The notes: a model not told the origin generated them from the sequence alone. A stretch of DNA of 64,000 nucleotides from Sphingomicrobium clamense (GCF_019264355.1 NZ_JAHVAH010000001.1:232001-296000); one strand, 5' to 3'. Shown: positions 29,506 to 37,725, counted from the first letter of the stretch. Translations and numbers: made by a program.

Positions 29506-30324
29506 CTACTGCAGGACCGTGTCGGCCGAGGCGATCACACCGCCGCCGTCATTATTGTTTGCGCGGTAGGTGATCCGGACCGGACCGCTCAGCGACCCGG
29601 CATAATCGCCGCGAACGGGGATGCGGATGGTGCGCTTCGCAACCTCGGTATAGAGCGCAATTCCGCGGATTTCCGCGATCGGTTGCTCCTCGCCGGGCTT
29701 GGTGACCTCGAGATTGCCGTAGACCGAGCGATCGCCCCGGCGCGTGATGTCGACCAGGATCGCCTTGTCGCCATTTGTGTCGAGGCGCGCGCCCGAAATG
29801 CCCGCCTGCACTTCGAGCTGGCCGAAGCGCACGATCACCGGGATCGTCACGCCGTAGACCGGGATCAGCTTGAACGAGAGGCCTTCGCCGGAGCCGCGAT
29901 CCTCGACCGCGCGCGGCTTGGGAACCGCGCGAAACAGCAGGTGGACGCGATATTCGCCGTCGGGAAGCCCCTGGGGCGCGCGAGCGGCAATACGCACCGC
30001 CTGCGGCTGGTTGGGCGCTAGGGTCACGCGGCGCGGCGCGAAGAACACCATTTCCTGCGCCATGCGCTCGGCCTCGCTGGGCGTTGCGACGTCTTCCAGC
30101 TTCCCTTCGGGCGTCATGCGGCGCAATTCGGCCGAGATACGATAGGTCGCCTCGTCATCGCCGATATTGTTGAGCATCACCTGGGTCCCGCGACCGTTGG
30201 TGAGGATGATCCGCGTCGGCGCGACGAGCAGATCGCCAACGCCTGCGGTCGCGGTGGCGCCGGTCAGCGAGAGGCTGCACGCAAGCGCGCCGGCGGCGAT
30301 CATGGAACGGAAAATCTTGGTCAT
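29506..30324 (-). CDS. Periplasmic pilus-assembly-type chaperone
   Basis: A 272-residue exported protein: signal peptide MTKIFRSMIAAGALACSLSL split before GATATAG, then a PapD-like first immunoglobulin domain (LLVAPTRIILTNGRGTQVML, EMVFFAPRRVTLAPNQPQAV, RIAARAPQGLPDGEYRVHLLF split) and a second domain (VYGVTIPVIVRFGQLEVQAG split). It is predicted to hold fibre subunits in the periplasm and deliver them to the usher. The start at 30324 is chosen from a GGGGGAG 10 nt upstream; the frame extends further but without homology. It is followed 24 bp later by the usher-like gene. Confidence 0.75.
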   Translation of the reverse strand: MTKIFRSMIAAGALACSLSLTGATATAGVGDLLVAPTRIILTNGRGTQVMLNNIGDDEATYRISAELRRMTPEGKLEDVATPSEAERMAQEMVFFAPRRVTLAPNQPQAVRIAARAPQGLPDGEYRVHLLFRAVPKPRAVEDRGSGEGLSFKLIPVYGVTIPVIVRFGQLEVQAGISGARLDTNGDKAILVDITRRGDRSVYGNLEVTKPGEEQPIAEIRGIALYTEVAKRTIRIPVRGDYAGSLSGPVRITYRANNNDGGGVIASADTVLQ

Positions 30325-30514
30325 CGGCGAAAAACTCCCCCCGGGATGGTCCTGTCCGGCACGCAACTCGTGCCGTTTCGGACCTATTTCTCGCCAAGAA
30401 TGGTTAATTTTGTGCCAACCTTTTCGATCAAATGAGAGAGAAGATCGCATCGGGCGCGCCAGATCCGCGCAATATCCTTAACGTCGTCCCCGTTTTGGCC
30501 CCATCGAGCGCATG

Positions 30515-30552
30515 AAAAACGGCGACCCCCCGAGGGGAGCCGCCGTCTTTTC
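30515..30552 (-). terminator. Terminator-like hairpin after the DUF4402 subunit gene
   Basis: On the minus strand ACGGCG plus GCTCCCC pairs with GGGG plus CGCCGT, followed by TTTT. It sits 40 bp after the subunit stop and about 190 bp before the chaperone gene. A second inverted repeat, CCGGCCCG/CGGGCCGG (30559-30566/30577-30584), lies between. Partial termination here would give more subunit than chaperone and usher, as in other pilus operons. Confidence 0.65.
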
Positions 30553-30592
30553 TGGTCTCCGGCCCGTTATGGGGACCGGGCCGGTGTCCGAC

Positions 30593-31180
30593 TTATTCGT
30601 AGTCGGCGCTGACCTGGAAGGTGCCCGTGTAGGCGCCGTCGGCCTGATTGTCCGGAACCGTGATCGACCCACCGATGGTGAAGTTGAACGCGGCAGCCGA
30701 ACCCGCGGCGCCCGAGTTGGGCAGCGTTTCGGTGTAGACGGTGCTCGACGCGCCGGAGACACCACCAGTCAGGCTCGGATCGAGCGTGACGGTGAGCGAC
30801 GGGTTGGCGGTGTTGCCGTCAACGTAGATCAGCGCTTCGTTCGGGATCGTGATGTTGACGTTGACGTTGCGCGTACCCGTCAGGTCGTACGATTCGAAGG
30901 TCGACGTGTCACCCGTGGCGAGCGAGCAGGTGAAGCCCGTACCGCAGGTCGCGGTCACGTCACCGGCCGAATCGATCGCGATGGTCGAGCTGACAGCGCC
31001 CGTACCCGAACCCGGCAGCACGATGGTGCCGAAGTCGATGTCGCCGGTGCTGGTGAGCGACAGGCCGCGAACGATGTTGACGCGCGCGCTGCCGTTCGAA
31101 TCGCTGACGGGCGCGGCGAAGGCCGGCGTCGCAACAGCGGTAGCCGCAACGATCGCGGCGAGTTTGGTAAGAGTCTTCAT
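30593..31180 (-). CDS. DUF4402 domain fibre subunit candidate
   Basis: A 195-residue exported protein with a clear signal peptide (MKTLTKLAAIVAATAVATPAFA, cleavage near 22) and a DUF4402 domain: ARVNIVRGLSLTSTGDIDFGT, a pair of cysteines (ATCGTGFTC), YTGTFQVSADYE at the end. The composition is rich in Gly/Ser/Thr with alternating strands, as in pilin-like subunits. A strong terminator follows it, matching an abundant product. It is likely the main structural subunit of the chaperone/usher fibre. Confidence 0.72.
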   Translation of the reverse strand: MKTLTKLAAIVAATAVATPAFAAPVSDSNGSARVNIVRGLSLTSTGDIDFGTIVLPGSGTGAVSSTIAIDSAGDVTATCGTGFTCSLATGDTSTFESYDLTGTRNVNVNITIPNEALIYVDGNTANPSLTVTLDPSLTGGVSGASSTVYTETLPNSGAAGSAAAFNFTIGGSITVPDNQADGAYTGTFQVSADYE

Positions 31181-31380
31181 CTGGTAATCCCCACTGGTCC
31201 TAGAAAGTGATTCGGCAGGCTCTCCGCCGACCGTGGGATTTGAATTAACCCTGATCGCTTACGGCTTCCCTCAGGCTTATGGTAAATTTGCTGTTTACGA
31301 TTGGGCTAAATCGGACCGGATTTAACCGCCCTATACTATAGAGCGCTCCAAAAGGCCCGGAAAATGCGGCTTTTCAGCGG

Positions 31381-31911
31381 TTAAAGATATTCGACCGAAA
31401 TGGCGATGTCGCCGCGGAAGTCGCCTTCCAGCCCGCCATCGATCAACAGCCGCCCGCCGAATCGGAACTCGATGCGCCCATAATCGTCGAGCCGCGGCGA
31501 TTCGGGCAGGTCGTGCCGGATCGCCTCGAGCACGATGCGGTCGCCATTGGTCGAATAAAGCGTGATTCGCTCGGGCAGTTGCACGTCCAGCCGGCGACCG
31601 GGTTCGCCGCGCACGGTGACCATCCCGACCATCGCGCGCGAGCTGATCGCAGTCACCGCGCCCTCTGCAAAGCGGCTTCCGTCGGTACCGATTTCGGCGC
31701 TGCCGCTGCCGACGCCCAAAACCACGAGCTGGTCGAAGTCGAGGCCTGCCTCGATCTCCAGCCCGATCACGTCGTCGGACTGGGTTTCGCTCGATGCGCT
31801 ATAGGTCGGCGTCTCGCACAGGCGGCACTGCGCGCTCGCCGCAGCCGGCAGGGCCACGGTCGCCAAGATCACGCCCACGAGGGCGACAAAGACGGCTTTC
31901 ACGCCATTCAT
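31381..31911 (-). CDS. DUF4402-like exported protein (second fibre subunit candidate)
   Basis: A 176-residue protein: signal peptide ending PAAASAQ, then CRLCETPTYSASS with a C-x-x-C, GLEIEAGLDFDQLVVLG, a GSAEIG motif shared with DUF4402 domains, and DYGRIEFRFGGRLLIDGG near the end. It is more divergent than the 30593-31180 protein. It is the first gene of the locus, 200 bp upstream of the other subunit, with a promoter-like gap between. It may be a minor or tip subunit. The start is ATG 31911; GTG 31920 is also possible. Confidence 0.6.
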   Translation of the reverse strand: MNGVKAVFVALVGVILATVALPAAASAQCRLCETPTYSASSETQSDDVIGLEIEAGLDFDQLVVLGVGSGSAEIGTDGSRFAEGAVTAISSRAMVGMVTVRGEPGRRLDVQLPERITLYSTNGDRIVLEAIRHDLPESPRLDDYGRIEFRFGGRLLIDGGLEGDFRGDIAISVEYL

Positions 31912-32003
31912 GCGGGCCACGCTATTGGGTAAGGCGTGAAAAGATGGTTAAAGGGTCGTCAAGAAATCGGGCAACCAACTGGCCAGCGGGGACTTCTCAC
32001 TCC

Positions 32004-32405
32004 ATGACCGATAAGAAACGCACCGACGCCGAGTGGCGCTCCACCCTGTCATCCGAACAATATCGCATCCTGCGACAGGCGGGGACCGAGCCGCCCGGAT
32101 CGGGCGAACTCAACCATGAAAAGCGCGACGGCGAATATCGCTGCGCCGGGTGCGGCACCAAATTGTTCGACAGCAATGCCAAATATGACAGCGGCTCGGG
32201 CTGGCCCAGCTTTACCGATGCCGCCGATGGCGACGCGGTCAGCGAACATGCCGACCAGAGCCACGGTATGACCCGCGTGGAAATCCGCTGTTCAGCTTGC
32301 GAAGGGCATTTAGGGCATGTTTTCCCCGACGGCCCCGGCCCGAGCGGTCTGCGCTACTGCGTCAATTCCGCTTCGCTCGACTTCATGCCCGAGGATGACG
32401 ACTGA
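32004..32405 (+). CDS. msrB: Peptide-methionine (R)-S-oxide reductase
   Basis: Repairs methionine-R-sulfoxide in proteins using thioredoxin. 133 residues: zinc cysteines CAGC and CSAC, the KYDSGSGWPSF block, HLGHVFPDGP and the catalytic Cys in RYCVNSASL. The N-terminal part (WRSTLSSEQYRILRQAGTEP) is the MsrB signature. ATG 32004 was chosen because the longer frame to 31794 overlaps the DUF4402-like gene. It is followed 46 bp later by the penicillin-binding protein gene. Confidence 0.95.
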   Translation: MTDKKRTDAEWRSTLSSEQYRILRQAGTEPPGSGELNHEKRDGEYRCAGCGTKLFDSNAKYDSGSGWPSFTDAADGDAVSEHADQSHGMTRVEIRCSACEGHLGHVFPDGPGPSGLRYCVNSASLDFMPEDDD

Positions 32406-32451
32406 TTAGCAATTGCCGTGGCCATGCGCCGCGCCTAGGCCTCGGAGCGCA

Positions 32452-34599
32452 ATGACCAAGAAAGAGCAGCTGAAGCGCTGGAGCTGGCGCATCTTCAAAT
32501 GGGGCCTGGCGCTCGCGGCCGTGGCCTTTCTCGCGCTCGCGATCGCCGTCGGCATCGCGATGCAGTCGCTGCCTTCCTACCAGGAACTGACCAAGCGCTC
32601 GGATCTCGGCCAGACGGTCCGCATGCGCGCCGAGGACGGGACGATCCTCGTTTCCATGGGTCCCAGCTTCGGTCGCTGGCTGACCTATGACGAGATCCCC
32701 GAAGAGATGAAGACGGCGATGATCTCGGTCGAGGATCGCCGTTTCCGCTCGCACCCCGGGGTCGATCCCATCGGCATCATGCGCGGCATCAAGGTCTCGC
32801 TCCAGACGGGCGATGGCGTTCGCGGCGTGTCGACCATCTCGCAACAGCTCGCGCGCAACATCTTCCTGCACAACCGCCGCGAGCTCGACCGCAAGGTCCG
32901 AGAGGGCATCCTCGCGCTTGCGCTCGAACGCAAGTTCACCAAGGACCAGATCCTCGAACTCTATCTCAACCGAGTCTATTTCGGCGGTGGTGCCTACGGC
33001 ATCGATGCGGCCAGCCGGACCTTCTTCGGGCACAGCGCGACCGAGATGGACCTTGGCGAAGCCGTTATTGTCGCCGGATTGGTGAAGGCACCCTCGCGCT
33101 ACTCGCCGACGGCCGATGTCGACGCCGCGCGTGGGCGTGCCAGCGTCGTTCTCGGTCTGATGGTCGACCAGGGGAAGATCTCGCCCGCCGAGGCCGCGGC
33201 GGTCGATCCCGCCACCATCCGCCTCGAAAAGCGTACCGGCGGCAACAGCGCCCGCTACTTCACCGACTGGGCCTTGCCGCAGCTCGACACGCTGATCGAC
33301 GACACCAACGAGCCGATCGACGTGTGGACCACGCTCGACGTATCGATGCAGGACGCCGCCGACGCCGCGGTCAACGCGCATGCACCCGCCGGCGCGCAGG
33401 GTGCGCTGGTTGCCATCGACCGCGACGGCGCGGTCCGCGCGATGGTCGGCGGCAAGGACTATGTCGAATCGATCTACAACCGCGCCACCGTCGCCAAGCG
33501 CCAGCCGGGCTCGGCCTTCAAGCTCTTCGTCTACCTCACCGCGCTCGAGAATGGGTATCGACCCTCCGACATCGTCGTCGACGAACCGGTCGAAATCGAT
33601 GGCTGGGCACCGCGCAACTCCAACCGCCAGTTCTTGGGCGAAGTCACGGTGCGCGAGGCCTTCGCCCGCTCGATCAACACGGTCAGTGCGCAATTCGGGG
33701 CGCAATTCGGGTTCAGCACCATCGCTGCCATGGCGCAGCGCTTCGGCATTTCCGACGATATCTCGACCTATCCGGCGATGGTGCTCGGCACGTCCGAGGT
33801 CCGCCTGATCGACATGACGCGCGCCTTTGCCGCCGTCTCCAATGGCGGCATTTCGGTGCCGCCTTATGCCATCACCAAGGTCGAAACCGCCGAAGGGCGC
33901 ACGCTCTACCAGCGCCAGCCGGGGCCCGAGCGCGTGCTCGTCGCGCCGTGGGTCGCGCAGGAAATGACCGACCTGCTCCAATCCGCAGTCCAGTACGGTA
34001 CCGGCCGTGCCGCCAATATCGGACGCCCGGTTGCCGGCAAGACCGGCACCACCAGCTCGAACAAGGACGGCTATTTCGTCGGCTTCTCGTCGGGCCTGAC
34101 AACCGGTGTCTGGTACGGCCGCGATGATGCCGGACGTGTTGCGGGCCTTTCGGGCGGCGCTGCACCCGCGCGCGCATTCCGCGACTTCATGGTCCGTGCG
34201 GTCGCGAACCGACCGGTCGAGCAATTCGACGTCGGTGGTCCGCCCGAGGAATGGCTGCTCGAACCCGACGAAGAAGTATGGTTCGGGACCGAACCGCTGA
34301 TCGGACCCGATGGCGAAATCATCGGCAGCCCCTACGACCCGCTCGCCCCGAGCGTCGAGGTGCCCGATCTCGAAGAAGATCCCAGCTGGCTCGACGACGT
34401 GCTGCGGCGCGAGCGACAGCCTTCGGCACCTCCGATCCCGCCCGATCCCGGACAGGCCGATCCGCGTCAGCCCGCCCCGGGCAGGGTCGAGCCCGACCGG
34501 CCCCCGCCGGGCAGCGACCCGCGGGTCGTGCGTGTCCAGCCACGCCAGCCGACGCGTTCAGCCGACCAGCCGGACCCGCTCGCTCCACAGCCGCAATAG
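32452..34599 (+). CDS. Class A penicillin-binding protein (transglycosylase/transpeptidase)
   Basis: A 715-residue bifunctional peptidoglycan synthase: a membrane anchor (about 18-40), a GT51 transglycosylase (about 55-235) with VEDRRFRSHPGVDPIG, QQLARNIFL, and LYLNRVYFGGGAYGID, and a transpeptidase domain with the active serine in PGSAFKLF (about 354), SIN (about 407) and KTGTTSSNKDGYFVGFS (about 530). The last ~90 residues are proline-rich and disordered (PPIPPDPGQADPRQPAPG). It is smaller than PBP1a of E. coli and resembles the short forms of alphaproteobacteria. It overlaps the convergent YgjP-type gene by 42 bp. Confidence 0.9.
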   Translation: MTKKEQLKRWSWRIFKWGLALAAVAFLALAIAVGIAMQSLPSYQELTKRSDLGQTVRMRAEDGTILVSMGPSFGRWLTYDEIPEEMKTAMISVEDRRFRSHPGVDPIGIMRGIKVSLQTGDGVRGVSTISQQLARNIFLHNRRELDRKVREGILALALERKFTKDQILELYLNRVYFGGGAYGIDAASRTFFGHSATEMDLGEAVIVAGLVKAPSRYSPTADVDAARGRASVVLGLMVDQGKISPAEAAAVDPATIRLEKRTGGNSARYFTDWALPQLDTLIDDTNEPIDVWTTLDVSMQDAADAAVNAHAPAGAQGALVAIDRDGAVRAMVGGKDYVESIYNRATVAKRQPGSAFKLFVYLTALENGYRPSDIVVDEPVEIDGWAPRNSNRQFLGEVTVREAFARSINTVSAQFGAQFGFSTIAAMAQRFGISDDISTYPAMVLGTSEVRLIDMTRAFAAVSNGGISVPPYAITKVETAEGRTLYQRQPGPERVLVAPWVAQEMTDLLQSAVQYGTGRAANIGRPVAGKTGTTSSNKDGYFVGFSSGLTTGVWYGRDDAGRVAGLSGGAAPARAFRDFMVRAVANRPVEQFDVGGPPEEWLLEPDEEVWFGTEPLIGPDGEIIGSPYDPLAPSVEVPDLEEDPSWLDDVLRRERQPSAPPIPPDPGQADPRQPAPGRVEPDRPPPGSDPRVVRVQPRQPTRSADQPDPLAPQPQ

Positions 34600-35292
34600 G
34601 GCCTTCGCCTCGGCGACATCGCCGTCGAACAGCTCGGCCTCGAGCGCGCGAAAGTCGGGACCGTGGTCCATGTGGCGCCGGTGCGCGACCTCGTGCGCGA
34701 CGACGTAGCGCCACACGGCATCGGGCATCAGGATCAGCCGCCAGCTATAGCGCAGCGACCCTTCGCTCGAACAAGTTCCCCAGCGTGTTCGCGCATCGCC
34801 GACCCCGACCTTCGCGATCTCGACGCCTGCCCGCGCCGCCACCGCGCGACTCTCGGCCTCCAACAGACGCTTCGCGTCCTGTTTGAGCCAGCGCAGCACG
34901 CGCGAAGGAAAGGCGTCGGCCGGTCCGCCTGCGATGAGCGTTTGCCCCTCAAGTCGAACCGTGCGCGGCGCCTCGGGATCATGCACAAGCTGCACGTCTC
35001 CGCCGCGAAACGGAATCGTCGCTCCGTGAGATAGTGAAACCGCCTGCGCCCGCTTGGCGCGTTGTTTCTCGACCCACTCCGCCTTGGTCTGCGCCCATTG
35101 CAGCGCCGCGCGCTTGCTGGCGCGCTTGGGACAGGTCAGCTTCACCCGGTCGGTCTGGATGTCGTAGCGCAGCGACCAGCGTTTGGCGCGCGGATGCGGA
35201 CGAAGGTCGATCGCGACCTCGCCCCCGCCCGGCAGTGTCAGGCGCGGCTCAGAGCGGGTCCGGAGCAAGATGGTCCTCGATATCGCCGGCAT
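34558..35292 (-). CDS. YgjP/SprT-like metallopeptidase-family protein (DUF45)
   Basis: A 244-residue protein with the M48-like DUF45 pattern: TRWGTCSSEGSLRYSWRLIL, then VVAHEVAHRRHMDHGPDFRAL with zinc ligands HEVAH. Homologs include YgjP; function is uncertain (a zinc protease-like fold, with suggested role in nucleotide or DNA metabolism). The start is not certain. ATG 35292 overlaps the upstream YcgN-type gene by 44 bp; a TTG about 8 codons later is also possible. Its end overlaps the penicillin-binding protein gene. Confidence 0.8.
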   Translation of the reverse strand: MPAISRTILLRTRSEPRLTLPGGGEVAIDLRPHPRAKRWSLRYDIQTDRVKLTCPKRASKRAALQWAQTKAEWVEKQRAKRAQAVSLSHGATIPFRGGDVQLVHDPEAPRTVRLEGQTLIAGGPADAFPSRVLRWLKQDAKRLLEAESRAVAARAGVEIAKVGVGDARTRWGTCSSEGSLRYSWRLILMPDAVWRYVVAHEVAHRRHMDHGPDFRALEAELFDGDVAEAKALLRLWSERVRLVG

Positions 35293-35686
35293 CCTCTTCG
35301 GCAACGGTCCAGCCGCGGATCGAGGCCCCGGCCGCGTGGACGGCCTCGGGGTCGCCGCAGACGAGATAGTGCCATTCGGGGAGCGGGTGGCCTTCGTGGC
35401 GGAGGCGATAGGCGCAACTGTCGGGCAGCCAGGTGACTTCGCCAACCTTGGCCTGCGTCAGTTGCAGGCAGTCGGGAACGTGCCGTTTACGGTTGGGATA
35501 GTCGGTGCATCGCGCGGTCTCGCGATCGAGCAGCCGGCACGCGATATTGGTGCCGTAAATATGCCTGGTGTCGGCATCCTCGGCCTTGTGCAGGCAGCAC
35601 CGCCCGCACCCGTCGCACAGCGCTTCCCACTCGCCGGCGTCGAGCTGATCCAAGGGCTTTTCCCAGAAGGGTTTTTTGCTATTCAT
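35249..35686 (-). CDS. YcgN/YkgJ-family cysteine cluster protein (UPF0260)
   Basis: A 145-residue protein with CDGCGRCCLHK near residue 24, further cysteines in ACRLLD, RCTDYPNR and PDCLQL, and WLPDSCAYRL then WHYLVCGDP. This pattern is a zinc- or iron-binding cysteine cluster of the YcgN family; function unknown. ATG 35686 starts the conserved MNSKKPFWEKPLDQL. The ribosome-binding site is weak. It is divergent from the ankyrin protein gene by 39 bp. Confidence 0.85.
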   Translation of the reverse strand: MNSKKPFWEKPLDQLDAGEWEALCDGCGRCCLHKAEDADTRHIYGTNIACRLLDRETARCTDYPNRKRHVPDCLQLTQAKVGEVTWLPDSCAYRLRHEGHPLPEWHYLVCGDPEAVHAAGASIRGWTVAEEDAGDIEDHLAPDPL

Positions 35687-35725
35687 GTCGTCACGAAGGT
35701 CCCGCGGGGCCAATGTAGCGCCGAG

Positions 35726-36340
35726 ATGATGAGGATGAAAGTGACCAGACTGCTCCTTTTGCTTGCCGTCATGATGGGCGTGGCAACAACCGCCTCAGCG
35801 CAATTGTCGGGCTATGGATCGGAAGCCGAACAGTTTCTCAGCGACGTTCGCGACTTCAATGCCGAAAAGGCGATGGGCGCGCTTCGTCGCCCCGGCAACA
35901 ACCTGGTCAATTATCGCGGTCGCGCGGGCGATGCGGCGCTCCATATCGCGGTCATGGGCAAGAAGATGAGCTGGGTCGATTCGCTGGTCGGCTTCAACGC
36001 CGACGTCAATATTCGCAACGCCGATGGCGACACGCCGCTCATCCTCGCCGTGAAGACCGGACAGTTCGACATTGCCAGCCGCCTGCTCGGCTTCGGTGCC
36101 GATCCCAATATCGCCAACCGCCGCGGCGAAACACCGGCGATCCTGGCGGTACTCGGCCGCCACGAACTGATTCTCGAAGCGATCCTTCGCGATGGTGGCA
36201 ATCCGGACATCAAGGACCGCAACGCCGGTCTGTCGGCCCGAGACTATGCCGCCCGCGATCGCCGCAATCCGCGCCTGCTCGAACTGATCGAATCGACCGA
36301 GGCGCAAGACAAGCTCGAGTTCGGGCCCGTCATCCGCTAG
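35726..36340 (+). CDS. Exported ankyrin-repeat protein
   Basis: A 204-residue protein: signal peptide (MKVTRLLLLLAVMMGVATTA, ending SAQ near residue 26), then four ankyrin-type repeats, for example GDAALHIAVMGKKMSWVDSL, GDTPLILAVKTGQFDIASRL and GETPAILAVLGRHELILEAI. Ankyrin repeats mediate protein contacts; here in the periplasm, with unknown partner. The ATG at 35726 is one of three nearby in-frame ATGs (35726, 35729, 35735). Its stop shares CTAG with mmcB. Confidence 0.8.
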   Translation: MMRMKVTRLLLLLAVMMGVATTASAQLSGYGSEAEQFLSDVRDFNAEKAMGALRRPGNNLVNYRGRAGDAALHIAVMGKKMSWVDSLVGFNADVNIRNADGDTPLILAVKTGQFDIASRLLGFGADPNIANRRGETPAILAVLGRHELILEAILRDGGNPDIKDRNAGLSARDYAARDRRNPRLLELIESTEAQDKLEFGPVIR

Positions 36341-36807
36341 TGGCCTTCGCCCAGCGCGGGGTCGAGCTGGCTTGCCAGTCGTAACGCGCCGCGCCGTGCC
36401 AGCCGCAGCGTCTCCGCCTTGCGCCGCGCCGCCGCCAGCTTGATCTCGGTCGCCTCGCGCGCGATCGCCGCGTCGTAACGGTCGGCGACGATCAGCCCGG
36501 CACGCTCGGGCAGATAATCCTCGCTGTCGCAGATCGCGGCCAGATCGGGCGGCACCGCCCAGTAGAAGCGATCGCAATAGTCGAGATAGTCGCGCCACTT
36601 GGCGTCGCTCGTCAGGTCGGCCTTGGAGACCTTGATCTCCACGATCACGATCCCGCCTTTCTTCTCCAGCCCCATCAGGTCGGCGCGACGGTGGTTCGGA
36701 AGCGGGACTTCGCACATCACGTAGGTCGCGCTGCGGGCCAGCAGGCGCGTCACGCCGCGCGCGACATCGAGCGCAATCGGCGGCGAATCATCCAGGCATT
36801 GGGTCAT
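36337..36807 (-). CDS. mmcB: MmcB family DNA repair protein
   Basis: A 156-residue protein of the MmcB family (DUF1052), a putative PD-(D/E)XK nuclease found in alphaproteobacterial DNA damage responses. The core is RRADLMGLEKKGGIVIVEIK split as RADLMGL and IVEIKVSKADL, followed by DAKWRDYLDYCDRFYWAVP. The acidic residue and EIK give the nuclease-type signature. It shares a CTAG stop overlap with the ankyrin gene. I saw no clear LexA site upstream. Confidence 0.85.
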   Translation of the reverse strand: MTQCLDDSPPIALDVARGVTRLLARSATYVMCEVPLPNHRRADLMGLEKKGGIVIVEIKVSKADLTSDAKWRDYLDYCDRFYWAVPPDLAAICDSEDYLPERAGLIVADRYDAAIAREATEIKLAAARRKAETLRLARRGALRLASQLDPALGEGH

Positions 36808-36878
36808 GCACTCGCCCTAGAACAAAAGGGGGCCGCGAACCAGTCGCGACCCCCTTCATGATCTCGTCCGGCTCGCGC

Positions 36879-37538
36879 CTACTGGTAGAAGATGTGATTG
36901 CCCACGGTGCCGATGCGCGTCAGGCGCCAGCCCGGATTGACGTAGCGAGCGTGGAAGAAGAGGGCGTCGGACACGCTCGATTCGTGATGCTCGCCCTCGA
37001 CGATCCGCGCGATCCCCACGGCGCGCTTCCACGCGGTCGTGTTGCGGCGCGGTTCGGGGATGCGACCGTTCTTGACGAAGCTGAACTGCTTGCGCTGCTT
37101 GACCACCCCGCAATAGGTCGACGGCCAACGACGGCTCTCGGCGCGGTTGGCGATCACTTCGGCCACGGCCAGCTGGCCTTCGAGGCTTTCACCGCGCGCT
37201 TCGAAATAGATGGCGCGCGCCAGGCACTCCATCTCCGAATCGCGCGGGCTGGTGCCGGCAAAATGCGCGACCAGGCCCGACAGGTTAGCGGGCAGGGTCG
37301 GGGCAGCTTCTTCGGCCGCCACTTCGAGCGCTTCGTCGGCGAGCAGGCTGACCGTATCGATTTCGATCGGGTCGGTGATCGGACCGTCGAGGATGATGTC
37401 GGTCGCGACGGTGGACGGCATCAGCACCGATCCTTCCATCGCAACCGGCTCGAGGTCCGGTCCAGCCTTCGCGGGTGCCACCTGCGTGGTGGACACCGCT
37501 GCCGCCATGAATAGCGCAGTGCGCAACATCGTTTTCAT
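36879..37538 (-). CDS. Cell wall hydrolase (SleB-type)
   Basis: A 219-residue exported protein: signal peptide (about 1-25), an acidic Ala/Pro linker, then a Hydrolase_2/SleB domain (about 105-219): ECLARAIYFEARGESLEGQL with the likely catalytic glutamate, AEVIANRAESRRWPSTYCGVV split, and FHARYVNPGW. SleB-like enzymes cut peptidoglycan glycan strands. ATG 37538 follows a hairpin that contains its ribosome-binding GAGG, and a structured 160-nt leader precedes it, so expression is probably controlled at RNA level. Confidence 0.88.
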   Translation of the reverse strand: MKTMLRTALFMAAAVSTTQVAPAKAGPDLEPVAMEGSVLMPSTVATDIILDGPITDPIEIDTVSLLADEALEVAAEEAAPTLPANLSGLVAHFAGTSPRDSEMECLARAIYFEARGESLEGQLAVAEVIANRAESRRWPSTYCGVVKQRKQFSFVKNGRIPEPRRNTTAWKRAVGIARIVEGEHHESSVSDALFFHARYVNPGWRLTRIGTVGNHIFYQ

Positions 37539-37539
37539 C

Positions 37540-37700
37540 GAGCCTCAGGCTCATGCGGTGAACTCGGCTTGTCCGGGAGAGGGAACGGCGACGCCGTTAG
37601 TGAGTTATCCCTTGTCCCGGGGCTTCATTCCCCGTCTGCGTGGTGCTGTCGGATCCCCCACGGATCGTCGATGCACCCCCCGCTTTGATCTCAGCGGCGG
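37540..37700 (-). promoter_or_regulatory. Structured 5' leader of the SleB-type hydrolase gene, possible ydaO-like (c-di-AMP) riboswitch
   Basis: Read on the minus strand the leader has, in order: CCGC/GCGG hairpin then GCGGGGGGUGCA; GGUGC/GCACC stem enclosing GAUCC/GGAUC; GGGGAAUGAAGCCCC hairpin; CCGGGA/UCCCGG stem (with GGGA/UCCC inside) closing on ACGGCG/CGCCGU; CCCGGACAAGCC; and a GAGCC-UGA-GGCUC hairpin at 37540-37552 that covers the GAGG before the ATG. The GGGG hairpin and CCGGGA/UCCCGG stem share two bases, so they are mutually exclusive, as expected for a switch. Several segments (AGCGGGGG, GGGGxxUGAA, late CCCGGA) recall the ydaO class, which controls cell wall hydrolases, but c-di-AMP signalling is uncommon in this group. 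The ligand is uncertain. Confidence 0.4.
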
Positions 37701-37725
37701 CCATTTTAGCAAAAAGAGTGCACAC

